From: a bacterium
GTDB taxonomy: Bacteria; Planctomycetota; Planctomycetia; Planctomycetales; Planctomycetaceae
Length of the DNA: 64,000 bases
Assembly: GCA_016125225.1 (NCBI GenBank)
Contig: WGME01000004.1
Coordinates: forward strand, 124,001-188,000
Reading direction: 5' to 3'
This document shows, one piece after another, positions 48,770-58,121 of this stretch; position 1 is the stretch's first letter, and each line of letters starts with the position of its first letter. Made by a program: the position numbers and the translations under genes. The notes under the pieces were generated by a model. That model did no database searches. It was not told the DNA's origin and worked only from the letters and a program-made list of their open reading frames with translations.

Positions 48770-49561
48770 TCAAGCCGGGTTCATCGTCGGCAAGACGCTG
48801 TGAGCCCCGGTGGAATGCGGCGCACGGACCAGGTTGGTTCCGTGTACGTTCGTCCACAAGGCGATGCCGCCAAGCAGGCCAGCGATGTTGTCGACAATGC
48901 GCACATCGTTCGGCATAGTCTCGGAATCCAGCAACCGGGAGTTGCCCCCGCCAAGATAGAGCACGTCGAAGTTAAAGGTGTGACGCATTTGGGCGACCGC
49001 GCGATCGAGCCAGTCTTTCCAGGCGGTTTCACCGAGACTTTCGAGCGACTTGTTACCCAGCCACTCTTCATAGGTTTTGCCCTCGGCGAAAGGGTGGTGG
49101 GCCAGTTCCAGGTTGGGGACCAGAATCCCATCGACAAACAACGCCGACCCCATCCCCGTTCCCAGGGTGATGACCATTTCCAGGCCTTCTCCATGGATGG
49201 CACCAAAGCCCTGCATGTCGGCGTCATTGCATAGCCGCACCGGTTGCCCCAACCGATCAGCAAGTTCACGTCCGGCATCGTAACCTTCCCAACTCTGATC
49301 GAGGTTCGGAGCGGTCTTCACCACGCCGTGTTGTACCACGCCGGGAAAACCGACCGACACGCGATGATAATGGGGCTGTTCCTGGGCCATCGCAACAATG
49401 GTTTCAATCATCGCTGCCGGTGTGGCGGGGTGGGCTGTGGGACGTCGGCTGCGTTCGCTCAGCGGTTCTCCGGCTTCGTCGAGCACCAGCACTTTGATGC
49501 CGGTTCCGCCTATGTCGACGGCCAACGTCCGCAGTCCCGAGATTTCGGCCAACTCCCCCAT
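48770..49561 (-). CDS. ROK-family kinase, polyphosphate glucokinase-like
   Basis: Encodes 263 residues from ATG 49561; an in-frame start at 49615 is less likely. The ROK motifs are the phosphate loop TLAVDIGGTGIKVLVLD, the GFPGVVQHGVVKTAPNLDQSWEG segment, the catalytic Asp in LCNDADMQGFGAIHG, and VITLGTGMGSALFVDGILVPNLELAHHPF. The TYEEWLG stretch and absence of the ROK Cys-rich zinc motif match polyphosphate glucokinases (PpgK), which phosphorylate glucose with polyphosphate or ATP. Donor choice cannot be read from sequence. It is cytosolic and stands alone between exopolysaccharide genes. Confidence 0.82.
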   Translation of the reverse strand: MGELAEISGLRTLAVDIGGTGIKVLVLDEAGEPLSERSRRPTAHPATPAAMIETIVAMAQEQPHYHRVSVGFPGVVQHGVVKTAPNLDQSWEGYDAGRELADRLGQPVRLCNDADMQGFGAIHGEGLEMVITLGTGMGSALFVDGILVPNLELAHHPFAEGKTYEEWLGNKSLESLGETAWKDWLDRAVAQMRHTFNFDVLYLGGGNSRLLDSETMPNDVRIVDNIAGLLGGIALWTNVHGTNLVRAPHSTGAHSVLPTMNPA

Positions 49562-49786
49562 GATTTCGCCTACTCCTGAACAGTTCTCAACGAGGATGTC
49601 GGGCATTGTACGCAATTGCCAGTCGGCATGCCGTCAAAATCGTCAGATTCGTTGCCTGCTGTTCGACCAGCGGGATTGGAAACGTCCGTTGGTCACACCA
49701 ATCCCGCCAGTATGAACTAGGTTAGCTCATACAGAGGAATCTCTTTCCACTATCGAACAGATTCCCGCATCCACCGGAAGCGCTTC

Positions 49787-50632
49787 ATGAGTGTTACAGT
49801 TTTGGACGATCCGCAGGTGCAACGCTCTGCCGACCTGTCTGACATTTTCGATCAGTATGCCGCCGATGAGTCGCTCCCGGCTCCGGACTGGTTAACCACG
49901 CTGCATCTCGATCGTCCCAGGCGAAACACCCGTTCGTTGGGCGAAGCGACACGACTGGCGAAACGGCTGGGCGATCTGGCGGGGGCCTCTGTCCTCCTGA
50001 TCCTGTTATCCCCCGTGATGCTGCTGGTCGCCATTGCAGTCCGGCTCACGTCTCCCGGGCCGATCATCTTCCGGCAGACGCGAGTGGGTTTGAACCTGCG
50101 GGAAAAGAAACGGGACCGACGCAGCCGTTCGGAATTGCCGCCAGATGGGGTCGATCGCCGCGGTAGCGGTCATGATCGACGTCGGCAGGTCACCTATGGC
50201 AAGCACTTCACGCTTTACAAATTCCGGACAATGCGCGTCGACGCTGAGAAGGCGGGCGCTCAGTTCGCTGCCAAGAATGATGCCCGCGTGACACCCATCG
50301 GCCGGTTTCTGCGCCTGACCCGTCTCGACGAACTGCCGCAACTCTGGAACGTCTTGCGGGGGGAAATGTCGCTGGTGGGACCGCGTCCCGAACGTCCGGA
50401 ATTCATGGAGCAATTGTCGTCGCAGATTCCGAACTATCTGAACCGGTTGGGACTCAAGCCGGGGCTGACCGGCCTTGCACAAATCGTCAACGGTTATGAC
50501 GCCGACCTGGAAAGCTTTCGACGCAAGGTACAGTTCGATTTGCTCTATCTGCAGAACTGCTGCCTGTGGAACGATTTTAAGATTCTGTTACGCACGGTCC
50601 GCGTTGTCTTGACCGGTAGCGGTGCCCGTTAG
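49787..50632 (+). CDS. Undecaprenyl-phosphate sugar-1-phosphate transferase (WcaJ/WbaP type)
   Basis: Encodes 281 residues. The hydrophobic helix [22 protein letters not shown] leads to [18 protein letters not shown], then [50 protein letters not shown] and [12 protein letters not shown], which define bacterial sugar transferases (PF02397). It loads the first sugar phosphate onto the lipid carrier for exopolysaccharide synthesis, at the inner membrane. A basic insert of about 30 residues ([25 protein letters not shown]) splits the RVGLN and FTLYKFRTM segments, which are normally a few residues apart. The N-terminal 50 residues are polar, so it lacks the four-helix domain of longer WcaJ proteins. 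Confidence 0.9.
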   Translation: MSVTVLDDPQVQRSADLSDIFDQYAADESLPAPDWLTTLHLDRPRRNTRSLGEATRLAKRLGDLAGASVLLILLSPVMLLVAIAVRLTSPGPIIFRQTRVGLNLREKKRDRRSRSELPPDGVDRRGSGHDRRRQVTYGKHFTLYKFRTMRVDAEKAGAQFAAKNDARVTPIGRFLRLTRLDELPQLWNVLRGEMSLVGPRPERPEFMEQLSSQIPNYLNRLGLKPGLTGLAQIVNGYDADLESFRRKVQFDLLYLQNCCLWNDFKILLRTVRVVLTGSGAR

Positions 50633-50743
50633 GTTACGGCGTTATATGACTCCGAGCGGCGGTGACGGCTTTTCAAATGGTCATTTTGCCGTCGCGAATC
50701 CAGCCTGTTATGCTGGCCTCGTCGTTTCCGATGAGGAGTTCGC

Positions 50744-52792
50744 ATGCGCTGGTTCACCGTTTGTATCTGGGTTGGCTTCCTCAGCTTCGCCAAACCCGTA
50801 TCGGCGGAATTGGTCCGCTTCGAGATCACCGATCGCCAGGTGGTTGCTGAGGGTCAATCGTTCGGTGAACGGGGTTCCTACGAACGCATCCGTGGCCGTG
50901 TCTATTATGAACTTGACCCCGCGTTGCCGCAGAATCAGGCGGTCGTCGACCTTTCATTGGCACCGCGCAATGCTCGTGGTCGCGTCGAATTCTGGGCCGA
51001 TCTCGATGTGTTGACCCCCGCTGATCCTACGCAAGCCAACGGGGCGATTCTGTATGACGTTAACAATCGCGGCAACAAACTGGCTCTGCGGATGTTCAAC
51101 GATGGCGGCGGTAACAATCCGACGGCGCCAAGTGACTTTGGCCACGGCTTCCTGATGCGGCACGGCTTCACCCTGGTCTGGAGCGGCTGGGATGGTGAGT
51201 TGTTGCCCGGCGGTGATCGTCTGCGGCTGGCGGCTCCGATGGCGAAGTCTGAAGACGGCCCCATCACGGGCTTCGTGCGATGTGAAGTAGTGGTCGATTC
51301 CCAAACCAATCGAGCCCCTCTCAACTGGGCCAATCATGGTTCGTATCGGCCGACCGTACATGGTCTGGAAACGGCGACGTTGACCGTCCGTGAAAAACCC
51401 GGTGATCGGCGGCCGGTGTTGCCACGGAGCCAATGGGCTATCACGGTCGAAGACGTTTCGAGTGATGTGCCCACGCAACTGCCCAAGATGGAACTCACCG
51501 TCGAGGGGGGCCTGCAACCGGGGCTGTTGTACGAAGTGATCTACGAAGCCCAAGACCCGCTGGTTATGGGAGTCGGTCTGGCAGCCGTGCGCGATTTGAT
51601 GGCGGCGATGAAAGCAGGAACCGGCGATCACAACCCGTTTCTAATCGACGGACAGTCGTATCTCAATCGTGCGCATGGCTTCGGTGTTTCGCAATCGGGA
51701 CGGTTTCTGCGCGAGTTCCTGTGGTCCGGCTTCAACCAGTCGGAAACAGGGACAAGGGTCTTCGATGGTCTGATGCCCCATGTCGCGGGGGGCGGGCTCG
51801 GTTCGTTCAATCATCGATTCGCCCAGCCCACCCGCCACGGCAGTCAGCATGATCATCATGACTACCCGCCCGACCGTTTTCCCTTCGCTTATGAACTCCA
51901 ACGCGATCCCTTCACCGGTCTGGAAGACGGCCTGATGGTGAAAGCATTGGCAACCGACACGGCACCGAAGTTGATGCACACGCAATCGGCGGCCGAGTAC
52001 TGGACCCGGGGCGGTTCGCTGCCTCATACCGATCCGCTGGGCACTCAGGATGCCTCGCCGCCGGAGAACGTGCGGTTCTATACGTTCGGTGGCACGCAGC
52101 ATGGTCCGAGTGGCTATCCACCGGGCTATGGCGTCGGCATGAACAAAGCCAACCCGGCCGATTACCGTCCTTTTCTGCGGGCCTTGCTGTTGAGTCTCGA
52201 TCGCTGGGTCCTCTCCGATGTCGCACCACCGGCCAGTCGCAACCCCCGGATTGATGCGCAAACGTTGGTCAAATTCGCTCAGCAATCGACCGGTTTCCCG
52301 CAGATCCCCGGCGTGGCCTACCCGCAGGTCATCCATGCCCCGCTGTGTCTCGACCGTGGTCCGCGCTGGGAAACCGAGCGGATCATTGATCGCAAGATTC
52401 CCAAGATCATCGGCGAGTATACCCCACTGGTGCCGCACTGTGATGCCGATGGGAATGACCAGGCTTGCCTGTTACCGCTGGAGGTCGCAGTGCCGGTGGC
52501 GACGTACACGGGTTGGAACATTCGTCGTCATTCGGCCGGTGCCGGTGGCGAACTCGTCAGTCTGACAGGGAGCATGATTCTCTTTCCCCGCACCCCCGGC
52601 GATCGCATCACCAGCAGCGATCCCCGACTCTCTGTCGTTGAACGTTATGGCAACGCCGAAGGATATCTCAAGGTCTTTAGCGCGTATTGCGACAGCTTGA
52701 TGGCCGATGGTTACCTGCTGCCGGAAGATGCCGAGCGGCTCACATCGCTTTGGGCGAAGCGTGTCGCGGATCTCTTTCCCGTTACTCGATGA
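50744..52792 (+). CDS. Exported alpha/beta-hydrolase-domain protein (Abhydrolase_10 type)
   Basis: Encodes 682 residues after GAGGAG. A signal peptide is seen (FTVCIWVGFLSFAKPVSA). The N-terminal half is beta-rich (VRFEITDRQVVAEGQSFGERGSYERIRG; GAILYDVNNRGNKLAL; GFTLVWSGWDGELLPG). The nucleophile region is GFGVSQSGRFLREFLW, with Ser in GVSQSG, and VFDGLMPHVAGGGLGSFNHRFAQP follows, as in PF20091 proteins. The catalytic Asp and His cannot be fixed by eye. Substrate unknown; a secreted esterase or lactonase is plausible. Its stop overlaps the stop of the convergent PSD1 gene by 11 bases. Confidence 0.82.
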   Translation: MRWFTVCIWVGFLSFAKPVSAELVRFEITDRQVVAEGQSFGERGSYERIRGRVYYELDPALPQNQAVVDLSLAPRNARGRVEFWADLDVLTPADPTQANGAILYDVNNRGNKLALRMFNDGGGNNPTAPSDFGHGFLMRHGFTLVWSGWDGELLPGGDRLRLAAPMAKSEDGPITGFVRCEVVVDSQTNRAPLNWANHGSYRPTVHGLETATLTVREKPGDRRPVLPRSQWAITVEDVSSDVPTQLPKMELTVEGGLQPGLLYEVIYEAQDPLVMGVGLAAVRDLMAAMKAGTGDHNPFLIDGQSYLNRAHGFGVSQSGRFLREFLWSGFNQSETGTRVFDGLMPHVAGGGLGSFNHRFAQPTRHGSQHDHHDYPPDRFPFAYELQRDPFTGLEDGLMVKALATDTAPKLMHTQSAAEYWTRGGSLPHTDPLGTQDASPPENVRFYTFGGTQHGPSGYPPGYGVGMNKANPADYRPFLRALLLSLDRWVLSDVAPPASRNPRIDAQTLVKFAQQSTGFPQIPGVAYPQVIHAPLCLDRGPRWETERIIDRKIPKIIGEYTPLVPHCDADGNDQACLLPLEVAVPVATYTGWNIRRHSAGAGGELVSLTGSMILFPRTPGDRITSSDPRLSVVERYGNAEGYLKVFSAYCDSLMADGYLLPEDAERLTSLWAKRVADLFPVTR

Positions 52793-55700
52793 ACACGAAC
52801 TCTTTCACATTCACCAGCACATGGGCCAGATCGCGGTAGCGTTGAGGGTCTTGCCCGGCCGACTCTACAAACTGCAGCGCCGCGGAAAGCTCTTCGTCTG
52901 AGGGTTCGCGGCTCATGGCCTCCCGATAGAGTTGCCGGACACGGTCTGTCGGTGTGGGAGTGGCGGCCATCACGCGGTCAGCCCACGCTGCCGTCTGCTG
53001 CACGACTAGCGGATTGTTCATCAGCGTCAAGGCTTGGGCTGGCACGTTCGACGATGATCGCAGTCCCATCGTGGTGAAGGGGGTCGGAAAGTCAAAAGCG
53101 AGGAACATCGGTGAGAGGAAGTTCCGGCGGACATTGATGTACAGGCTGCGACGACCGTTGCCATCCAGCGGACCACTCGACGGGCGACCACGGCCTTCCA
53201 TGAACGGCGTCAGATGGGGCAACACACTCGGCCCATACAAGCGGTCATCGAGACGACCGGACAGTTGCAGCAGGGCATCGCGAATCGGCTCGGCTTCCAG
53301 TCGCTGCACCGAATAACGATGCAGCCAGATGTTCCGCGGGTCGATTTCCTCGGCCTGCGCATTCTGCAACTGGCTCGATTGCTGATAGACCGCCGAGGTC
53401 AGCATCAGCCGATGCATGTGCTTGATCGACCAACCGCTCTGTTCGAATTCACTGGCCAGCCAGTCAAGCAATTCGGGATGAGACGGCGGCTGGCCCATTT
53501 TGCCGAAATCATCGGGCGTGGGGACCAGTCCGCGACCAAAATGGTGCTGCCATAATCGGTTGACCAGCACGCGGGCTGTTAACGGATTCGCGGGGTCAGC
53601 CAGACACTCGGCGAGTTCCAGCCGACCGCTGCCGACCTGTTCATTCTCGGGTCCGAGGCGACCGGTCAGCGTGACGGGTTGCAACGCCGTGAGAAACTCT
53701 CGTGAGACGGCATCGCCCCGCTTCTTCGGATTGCCGCGAATCAACAGATGTTCGTCCTCCGCCGTGCCATCGGTTAAAGCCATCGTCCATTGTGCGGCGG
53801 GGAAGCGAGCTTCGATTTCATTCTGAGCGGCGAAAGCAGGGGCCAGAGTTTTCGCGGTCTCTGCGTCGACATTGGGCGCTTGCTTCAGCAGCCAATCCAT
53901 CAGAACCGCCAGTGCCGCGGCATCATCGCCTGTTCCGGTCGGGCCTTCGCGATGCATCCGCTCAAGGGCCGTCTCAAACGCGGCCTGGTAGATGTCGGCG
54001 AGTTGTTCCGTGGTTGAAATGTCCGCCGCATCGACGCGGGCCGTGAGGAGCGTGTTGTAAGCCGTGGGAGACGGACCCTGCGTATTGAACTCGATCTTCT
54101 CGACAATAATTTCCCCGTCATCGAGGTCTTCAATTTCGATATAGGCCTGACTGCCGATGAAGCGGGCGACATCTTGCCGATACCATTTGGGCTGCTCGGC
54201 CTGTTCGACGTTGAATGTCAGATGGCCATACAGCGGATTCCGGATGATCTGAAAGCCATCGACAATCAGGCTCACTTGCCCCTGTTTGTTGGGGCGCGGC
54301 GGATGAGCATCGCCACTCCGGCGGTGCATCCAGTAATCAATGTAGGGAGTGGTGATGGTGAAGGTGGGCGATCGCAAGACCCCATGATCTTTGCCCGTCA
54401 CACGGCCGCTGTGGGCCCATGTCGTGGGACTCACCGCACCACGGAGCGGCTTCTCGGGACTGTTGCTCGGCAACCAGCTCAATTCCCCTGGATGCTGGAA
54501 AGCCTGGCCTTCGGTAATCCATGGCGACAACGGTGTGCCATCAGCGGCGACGGTTTCATAGGGAGCGGCGAGTTGCTGAGTTGGCGGCGAAGCCGCCCGG
54601 GCGGTCGCTTCCCGTTCCCGCAACTGTTGCCAGTCGTGAATCCGGTGGGGGATGTTATCGGTATGAGCCCAATGGACCCAGAGATGGAACGGATGGCTGC
54701 GGTCCTTACGGGCCGCTTCTGCCCAGGAATCACGCCAGGCCACATCGATAGGATCAGCCGACAGCAAACGCGATTTCAACGATCGCACCATCGGCTCAAC
54801 CGCAGCAGCCGAAGCCTGGAGCCACGACGGTGTCTGTTGCTCGTGCAGAACTTCCAGTTCGACGTCCAGTTGTACCCGAAGTTCGGCCGGAGCCACATCG
54901 GTCAGGGTTTGCCGGGAACTCTGCAGGAACCCCGCCAGGGCGTAGTAATCTTTCTGCAGTAACGGATCGAATTTGTGATCGTGGCAGCGGGCACAGGCGA
55001 TGGTCAGGCCCTGAAACGTTTTGCCGATGACATCGAGCTGGTTATCAACGGTGTCGCATTCTTCGGCCCGCACATCCACGGGAGAATGCTTCCCCTGACC
55101 GAACCAGTAAAACCCCGTGGCAATCACGGCTTCATTCATCCCAGTAACAGTGTGATACCGCGGAGCCAGCAAGTCGCCCGCGATGTGCTCACGGATCAAT
55201 TGGTCATATGGTAAGTCATCATTGAACGCGCGAATGATGTAATCGCGATACCGCCAGGCAAAGGGAATTTCGTAATCGAACTCGTGCCCCGAGGTCTCCG
55301 CGAATCGCACGAGATCGAGCCAGTGCCGACCCCAGCGTTCGCCGTAATGCGGGCTGGCCAGCAACCGATCGATCGCACGATCCCAGGCATCGGGATGATC
55401 ATCGGCCAGGAAGGCGGCCAGCTCATCGGGTGTCGGTGGCAGACCAATCAGGTCGTAACTGACGCGGCGAAGCAACACCGCACGATCAGCCGGAGTACTC
55501 GGCATCAGGCTTTGTTCGGTGAGCTTCCGGGCAATGAACCGATCGATCGGCGTTTGGGACCAGGAATCGAGTGGCGTCGCAGGAGGAACAGGGCGTGTGA
55601 CCGGTTGGAACGACCAGTGTTTTGCACGTTCTTCGAGATCGAATTCCTTGCCCGCCGTCATGACACCGGCCACTTGACCGGGCCAGATGGCTCCCTGCTT

Positions 55701-56045
55701 GACCCATTCCGTGAGGGCGGCGATCTCCGCATCACTCAACTTGCCGGTGGGGGGCATCTGGTAGCCATCCGGGGTGTAACGAATGGCTTCAATCAACACG
55801 CTCTTGTCGGGTTCGCCGGGCAAAATGGAGGGGCCGGTATCGCCCCCCTGCATCATCGCCGCCCGGGCATCCACCCGCAGGCCCCCCTTTTGCTGCTCGG
55901 GACCGTGGCACTTGATGCAATGTTCAACCAGAACCGGGCGAACCGATTTCTCAAAGAACTCGATCGCCGCGGGTGACGCTTCTTCGGCGACAACCGGCAT
56001 GGCGATCCAGGTGAATACAGCGAGACACAGCCAGCAGCGCATCAT
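52782..56045 (-). CDS. Planctomycete-type cytochrome C (PSD1) / DUF1549 / DUF1553 protein
   Basis: Encodes 1087 residues from ATG 56045 (GAGG upstream). A signal peptide (CWLCLAVFTWIAMPVVA) precedes PSD1 (PF07635): VRPVLVEHCIKCHGPEQQKGGLRVDARAAMMQGG with the heme motif Cys43, Cys46, His47, and GYQMPPTGKLSDAEIAALTEWVKQGAIWP. DUF1549 follows (AVLLRRVSYDLIGLPPTPDELAAFL; HWLDLVRFAETSGHEFDYEI), with a second heme-type motif CARCHDHKFDPL. A central beta domain (about 480-680) and DUF1553 (ARVLVNRLWQHHFGRGLVPTPDDFGKMG) complete it. Likely a periplasmic diheme protein; linked in the literature to sulfatase/polysaccharide use in planctomycetes, but function is not proven. No DUF1501 partner is adjacent. 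Confidence 0.9.
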   Translation of the reverse strand: MMRCWLCLAVFTWIAMPVVAEEASPAAIEFFEKSVRPVLVEHCIKCHGPEQQKGGLRVDARAAMMQGGDTGPSILPGEPDKSVLIEAIRYTPDGYQMPPTGKLSDAEIAALTEWVKQGAIWPGQVAGVMTAGKEFDLEERAKHWSFQPVTRPVPPATPLDSWSQTPIDRFIARKLTEQSLMPSTPADRAVLLRRVSYDLIGLPPTPDELAAFLADDHPDAWDRAIDRLLASPHYGERWGRHWLDLVRFAETSGHEFDYEIPFAWRYRDYIIRAFNDDLPYDQLIREHIAGDLLAPRYHTVTGMNEAVIATGFYWFGQGKHSPVDVRAEECDTVDNQLDVIGKTFQGLTIACARCHDHKFDPLLQKDYYALAGFLQSSRQTLTDVAPAELRVQLDVELEVLHEQQTPSWLQASAAAVEPMVRSLKSRLLSADPIDVAWRDSWAEAARKDRSHPFHLWVHWAHTDNIPHRIHDWQQLREREATARAASPPTQQLAAPYETVAADGTPLSPWITEGQAFQHPGELSWLPSNSPEKPLRGAVSPTTWAHSGRVTGKDHGVLRSPTFTITTPYIDYWMHRRSGDAHPPRPNKQGQVSLIVDGFQIIRNPLYGHLTFNVEQAEQPKWYRQDVARFIGSQAYIEIEDLDDGEIIVEKIEFNTQGPSPTAYNTLLTARVDAADISTTEQLADIYQAAFETALERMHREGPTGTGDDAAALAVLMDWLLKQAPNVDAETAKTLAPAFAAQNEIEARFPAAQWTMALTDGTAEDEHLLIRGNPKKRGDAVSREFLTALQPVTLTGRLGPENEQVGSGRLELAECLADPANPLTARVLVNRLWQHHFGRGLVPTPDDFGKMGQPPSHPELLDWLASEFEQSGWSIKHMHRLMLTSAVYQQSSQLQNAQAEEIDPRNIWLHRYSVQRLEAEPIRDALLQLSGRLDDRLYGPSVLPHLTPFMEGRGRPSSGPLDGNGRRSLYINVRRNFLSPMFLAFDFPTPFTTMGLRSSSNVPAQALTLMNNPLVVQQTAAWADRVMAATPTPTDRVRQLYREAMSREPSDEELSAALQFVESAGQDPQRYRDLAHVLVNVKEFVFIE

Positions 56046-56108
56046 CACAGCCTCAGCATCAATCAACAATTGCGGATGCGTTTGAGTATACACTCAAAAA
56101 GAAGCCTA

Positions 56109-56152
56109 GGAATAGCCATTCCCATTTCGCCCCCGTTGGTTGTCAACGGGGG
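56109..56152. terminator. Degraded palindrome copy 4 and a GC-rich hairpin after asnB
   Basis: GGAAT (56109-56113) and ATTCC (56118-56122) flank AGCC, a short relative of the hairpin after icd. Next to it CCCCCGTTG (56130-56138) pairs fully with CAACGGGGG (56144-56152) around GTTGT, ending 3 bases before the asnB stop codon. The second stem is a likely 3'-end structure for the minus-strand asnB transcript. Confidence 0.5.
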
Positions 56153-56154
56153 GG

Positions 56155-58062
56155 CTAAATGGACCGTGACGCATCAAGCCAAGCTTGGAACATCAGAATG
56201 TCCCATAACAGGTAGGCCCGATCATTTCGGCCTGACTGATGCTCTTCCCAAGTCCTCTGAATGATACCGGCGTCGAACCAGCCCTCATTCCGCAGCCGTG
56301 AGGCGTCCAGCAACGCGGCCCCCCAGTCTTTCAGCGGCCCACGCAACCATTCGGCAATCGGAACACCGAACCCTTTCTTGGGACGTTCGAACAACGGACG
56401 CGGCACATACTTCGCCAGCACGTCTTTCAAAATGCGTTTGCCCGACCAACCCTGAGCCTTGAGTCCATGGGGAATCTGCCATGCCAGTTCGACCACTTGC
56501 GGATCGAGTAACGGCACCCGCGCTTCCAGCGAGACCGCCATGCTGGCCCGATCGACTTTGACGAGGATGTCATCCGGCAGGTAGTTCAAGGTATCGAGCC
56601 ACATCCAGCGCTGTTGCGGCGAGGGGAAGTTCGGCCATTGATCGGGATGCAGGAACGCGGTGTCGACCGGCTGCGGATTGCCCAGGACAACACCGTCGTT
56701 GAGAGCCCAGTGCGACATCCCGCGGAGATAACGCTGATCGGGGTCGGCGTCGCCCAGAAACTGACTGGCCCGCGACAGAAATTTCCGCCACTTGGCCGAC
56801 GGCATCCAACCGGCGGCCACACGAGCCCCCCAACTCGCCGGTTGCCGGATGGCCTGTGGCAGCAGCCCCCCCCGCAATCCGAACAACGGAGCGAAGTACC
56901 GCAGATAGCCGCAGAAAAGTTCGTCCCCCCCATCACCCGAGAGAGCGACCGTTACCTGTTGCCGCGCCAGTTTCGATACCAGATAAGTCGGGATCTGAGA
57001 GGAGTCCGCGAACGGTTCGTCGAACATCGTGGGCAACAACGGGATCACATCGAGCGCTTCCCGCGCGGAGACATAGTGCTCGGTGTGATCGGTCTTCAGG
57101 TGCTGTGCAATTTCCGCCGCGAATGGGGCTTCATTGTAATCCGCGAGCTCAAAACCAATCGAGAAGGTCTTCACGGGTTGCGAACTTTGCCGCTGCATCA
57201 AAGCGACGACCAGTGACGAATCAATGCCGCCACTCAGAAACGCGCCCAGCGGAACATCGGCCAGCATCTGTTCACCGACCGCCCGGATCAGTTCGGACTC
57301 CAACCGGTTCGTGATGTCGTGGATAGTGCCGTTGAGTGGCTGCTGAGCACCGGCCAACGCGTGCTCAGTCATTGACCAGTAGGGTTGGGGGACTGGTTGC
57401 ACTTTGTCGGATCGGAACACGCAGTACGTCCCGGCGGGCAATTTCTGAATGCCACGATAGATCGAATACGGCCCCGGAATGTAATTGTGCCGCAGGTACT
57501 GAGGGAGCACCTGACGGTTGATTTCGCCCTGGAAATCGGGATGGGCACGGAGTGCCTTCAGTTCCGAACCAAAGAGCAACGAACGTCCCTGCTGACCGTA
57601 ATACAATGGCTTGATGCCGAGGTGATCGCGGGCCAAGGTCAGTTCGCGTGTCACCGTGTCGTACACGGCGAGGGCGAAGATGCCCCGGCAGCGTTGCAGG
57701 GTGGCAGGCACACCCCACACGCGGATGGCTTCCACCAGGGTTTCGGTGTCAGATGTTCCACGAAACGCGAACCCGAGATGTCCCAGGTCCCGCCGGAGTT
57801 CCTCGTGGTTGTAGATTTCTCCGTTATAGACGAGCCAGAGTCGGCCATCGTGTGAGGGCATGGGTTGATGCCCAGCCGGAGAGAGATCAAGAATCGACAG
57901 ACGCCGTTGTCCCAGAGCGATCCCGGCAGCGGCATCGACCCAGATCCCGCGATCATCGGGACCCCGATGCACCAGCATCGCCACCATCCGTTCAATCGTG
58001 GCCGTGAGTTCTTCCGCGGAAGTCGATGGCTGAAGATCGAGAAAGCCGGTGATGCCGCACAT
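56155..58062 (-). CDS. asnB: Asparagine synthase (glutamine-hydrolysing), exopolysaccharide-associated type
   Basis: Encodes 635 residues from ATG 58062, so that the nucleophile Cys2 (MCGITGF) is exposed after Met removal; the in-frame extension to 58125 would block it. The N-terminal amidotransferase has LVHRGPDDRGIW, RRLSILDLSPAGHQPM and LVYNGEIYNHEELR. The synthetase half has the PP-loop FLSGGIDSSLVVALM, KTFSIGFELADYNEAPFA, and VALSGDGGDELFCGY. It makes asparagine from aspartate, ATP and glutamine; relatives of this length in polysaccharide loci may amidate sugars or peptides instead, so true substrate is open. 59 bases separate it from the phosphatase gene, same strand. Confidence 0.88.
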   Translation of the reverse strand: MCGITGFLDLQPSTSAEELTATIERMVAMLVHRGPDDRGIWVDAAAGIALGQRRLSILDLSPAGHQPMPSHDGRLWLVYNGEIYNHEELRRDLGHLGFAFRGTSDTETLVEAIRVWGVPATLQRCRGIFALAVYDTVTRELTLARDHLGIKPLYYGQQGRSLLFGSELKALRAHPDFQGEINRQVLPQYLRHNYIPGPYSIYRGIQKLPAGTYCVFRSDKVQPVPQPYWSMTEHALAGAQQPLNGTIHDITNRLESELIRAVGEQMLADVPLGAFLSGGIDSSLVVALMQRQSSQPVKTFSIGFELADYNEAPFAAEIAQHLKTDHTEHYVSAREALDVIPLLPTMFDEPFADSSQIPTYLVSKLARQQVTVALSGDGGDELFCGYLRYFAPLFGLRGGLLPQAIRQPASWGARVAAGWMPSAKWRKFLSRASQFLGDADPDQRYLRGMSHWALNDGVVLGNPQPVDTAFLHPDQWPNFPSPQQRWMWLDTLNYLPDDILVKVDRASMAVSLEARVPLLDPQVVELAWQIPHGLKAQGWSGKRILKDVLAKYVPRPLFERPKKGFGVPIAEWLRGPLKDWGAALLDASRLRNEGWFDAGIIQRTWEEHQSGRNDRAYLLWDILMFQAWLDASRSI

Positions 58063-58121
58063 TCGGAGAGTTTCACTCAGGGACTTGAGCCGCACATCCG
58101 GTAGAAGGATGCCGGTTGTGT

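Noticed and set aside
51641-52438. Minus-strand ORF of 265 codons
   Set aside because: Antisense of the exported hydrolase.
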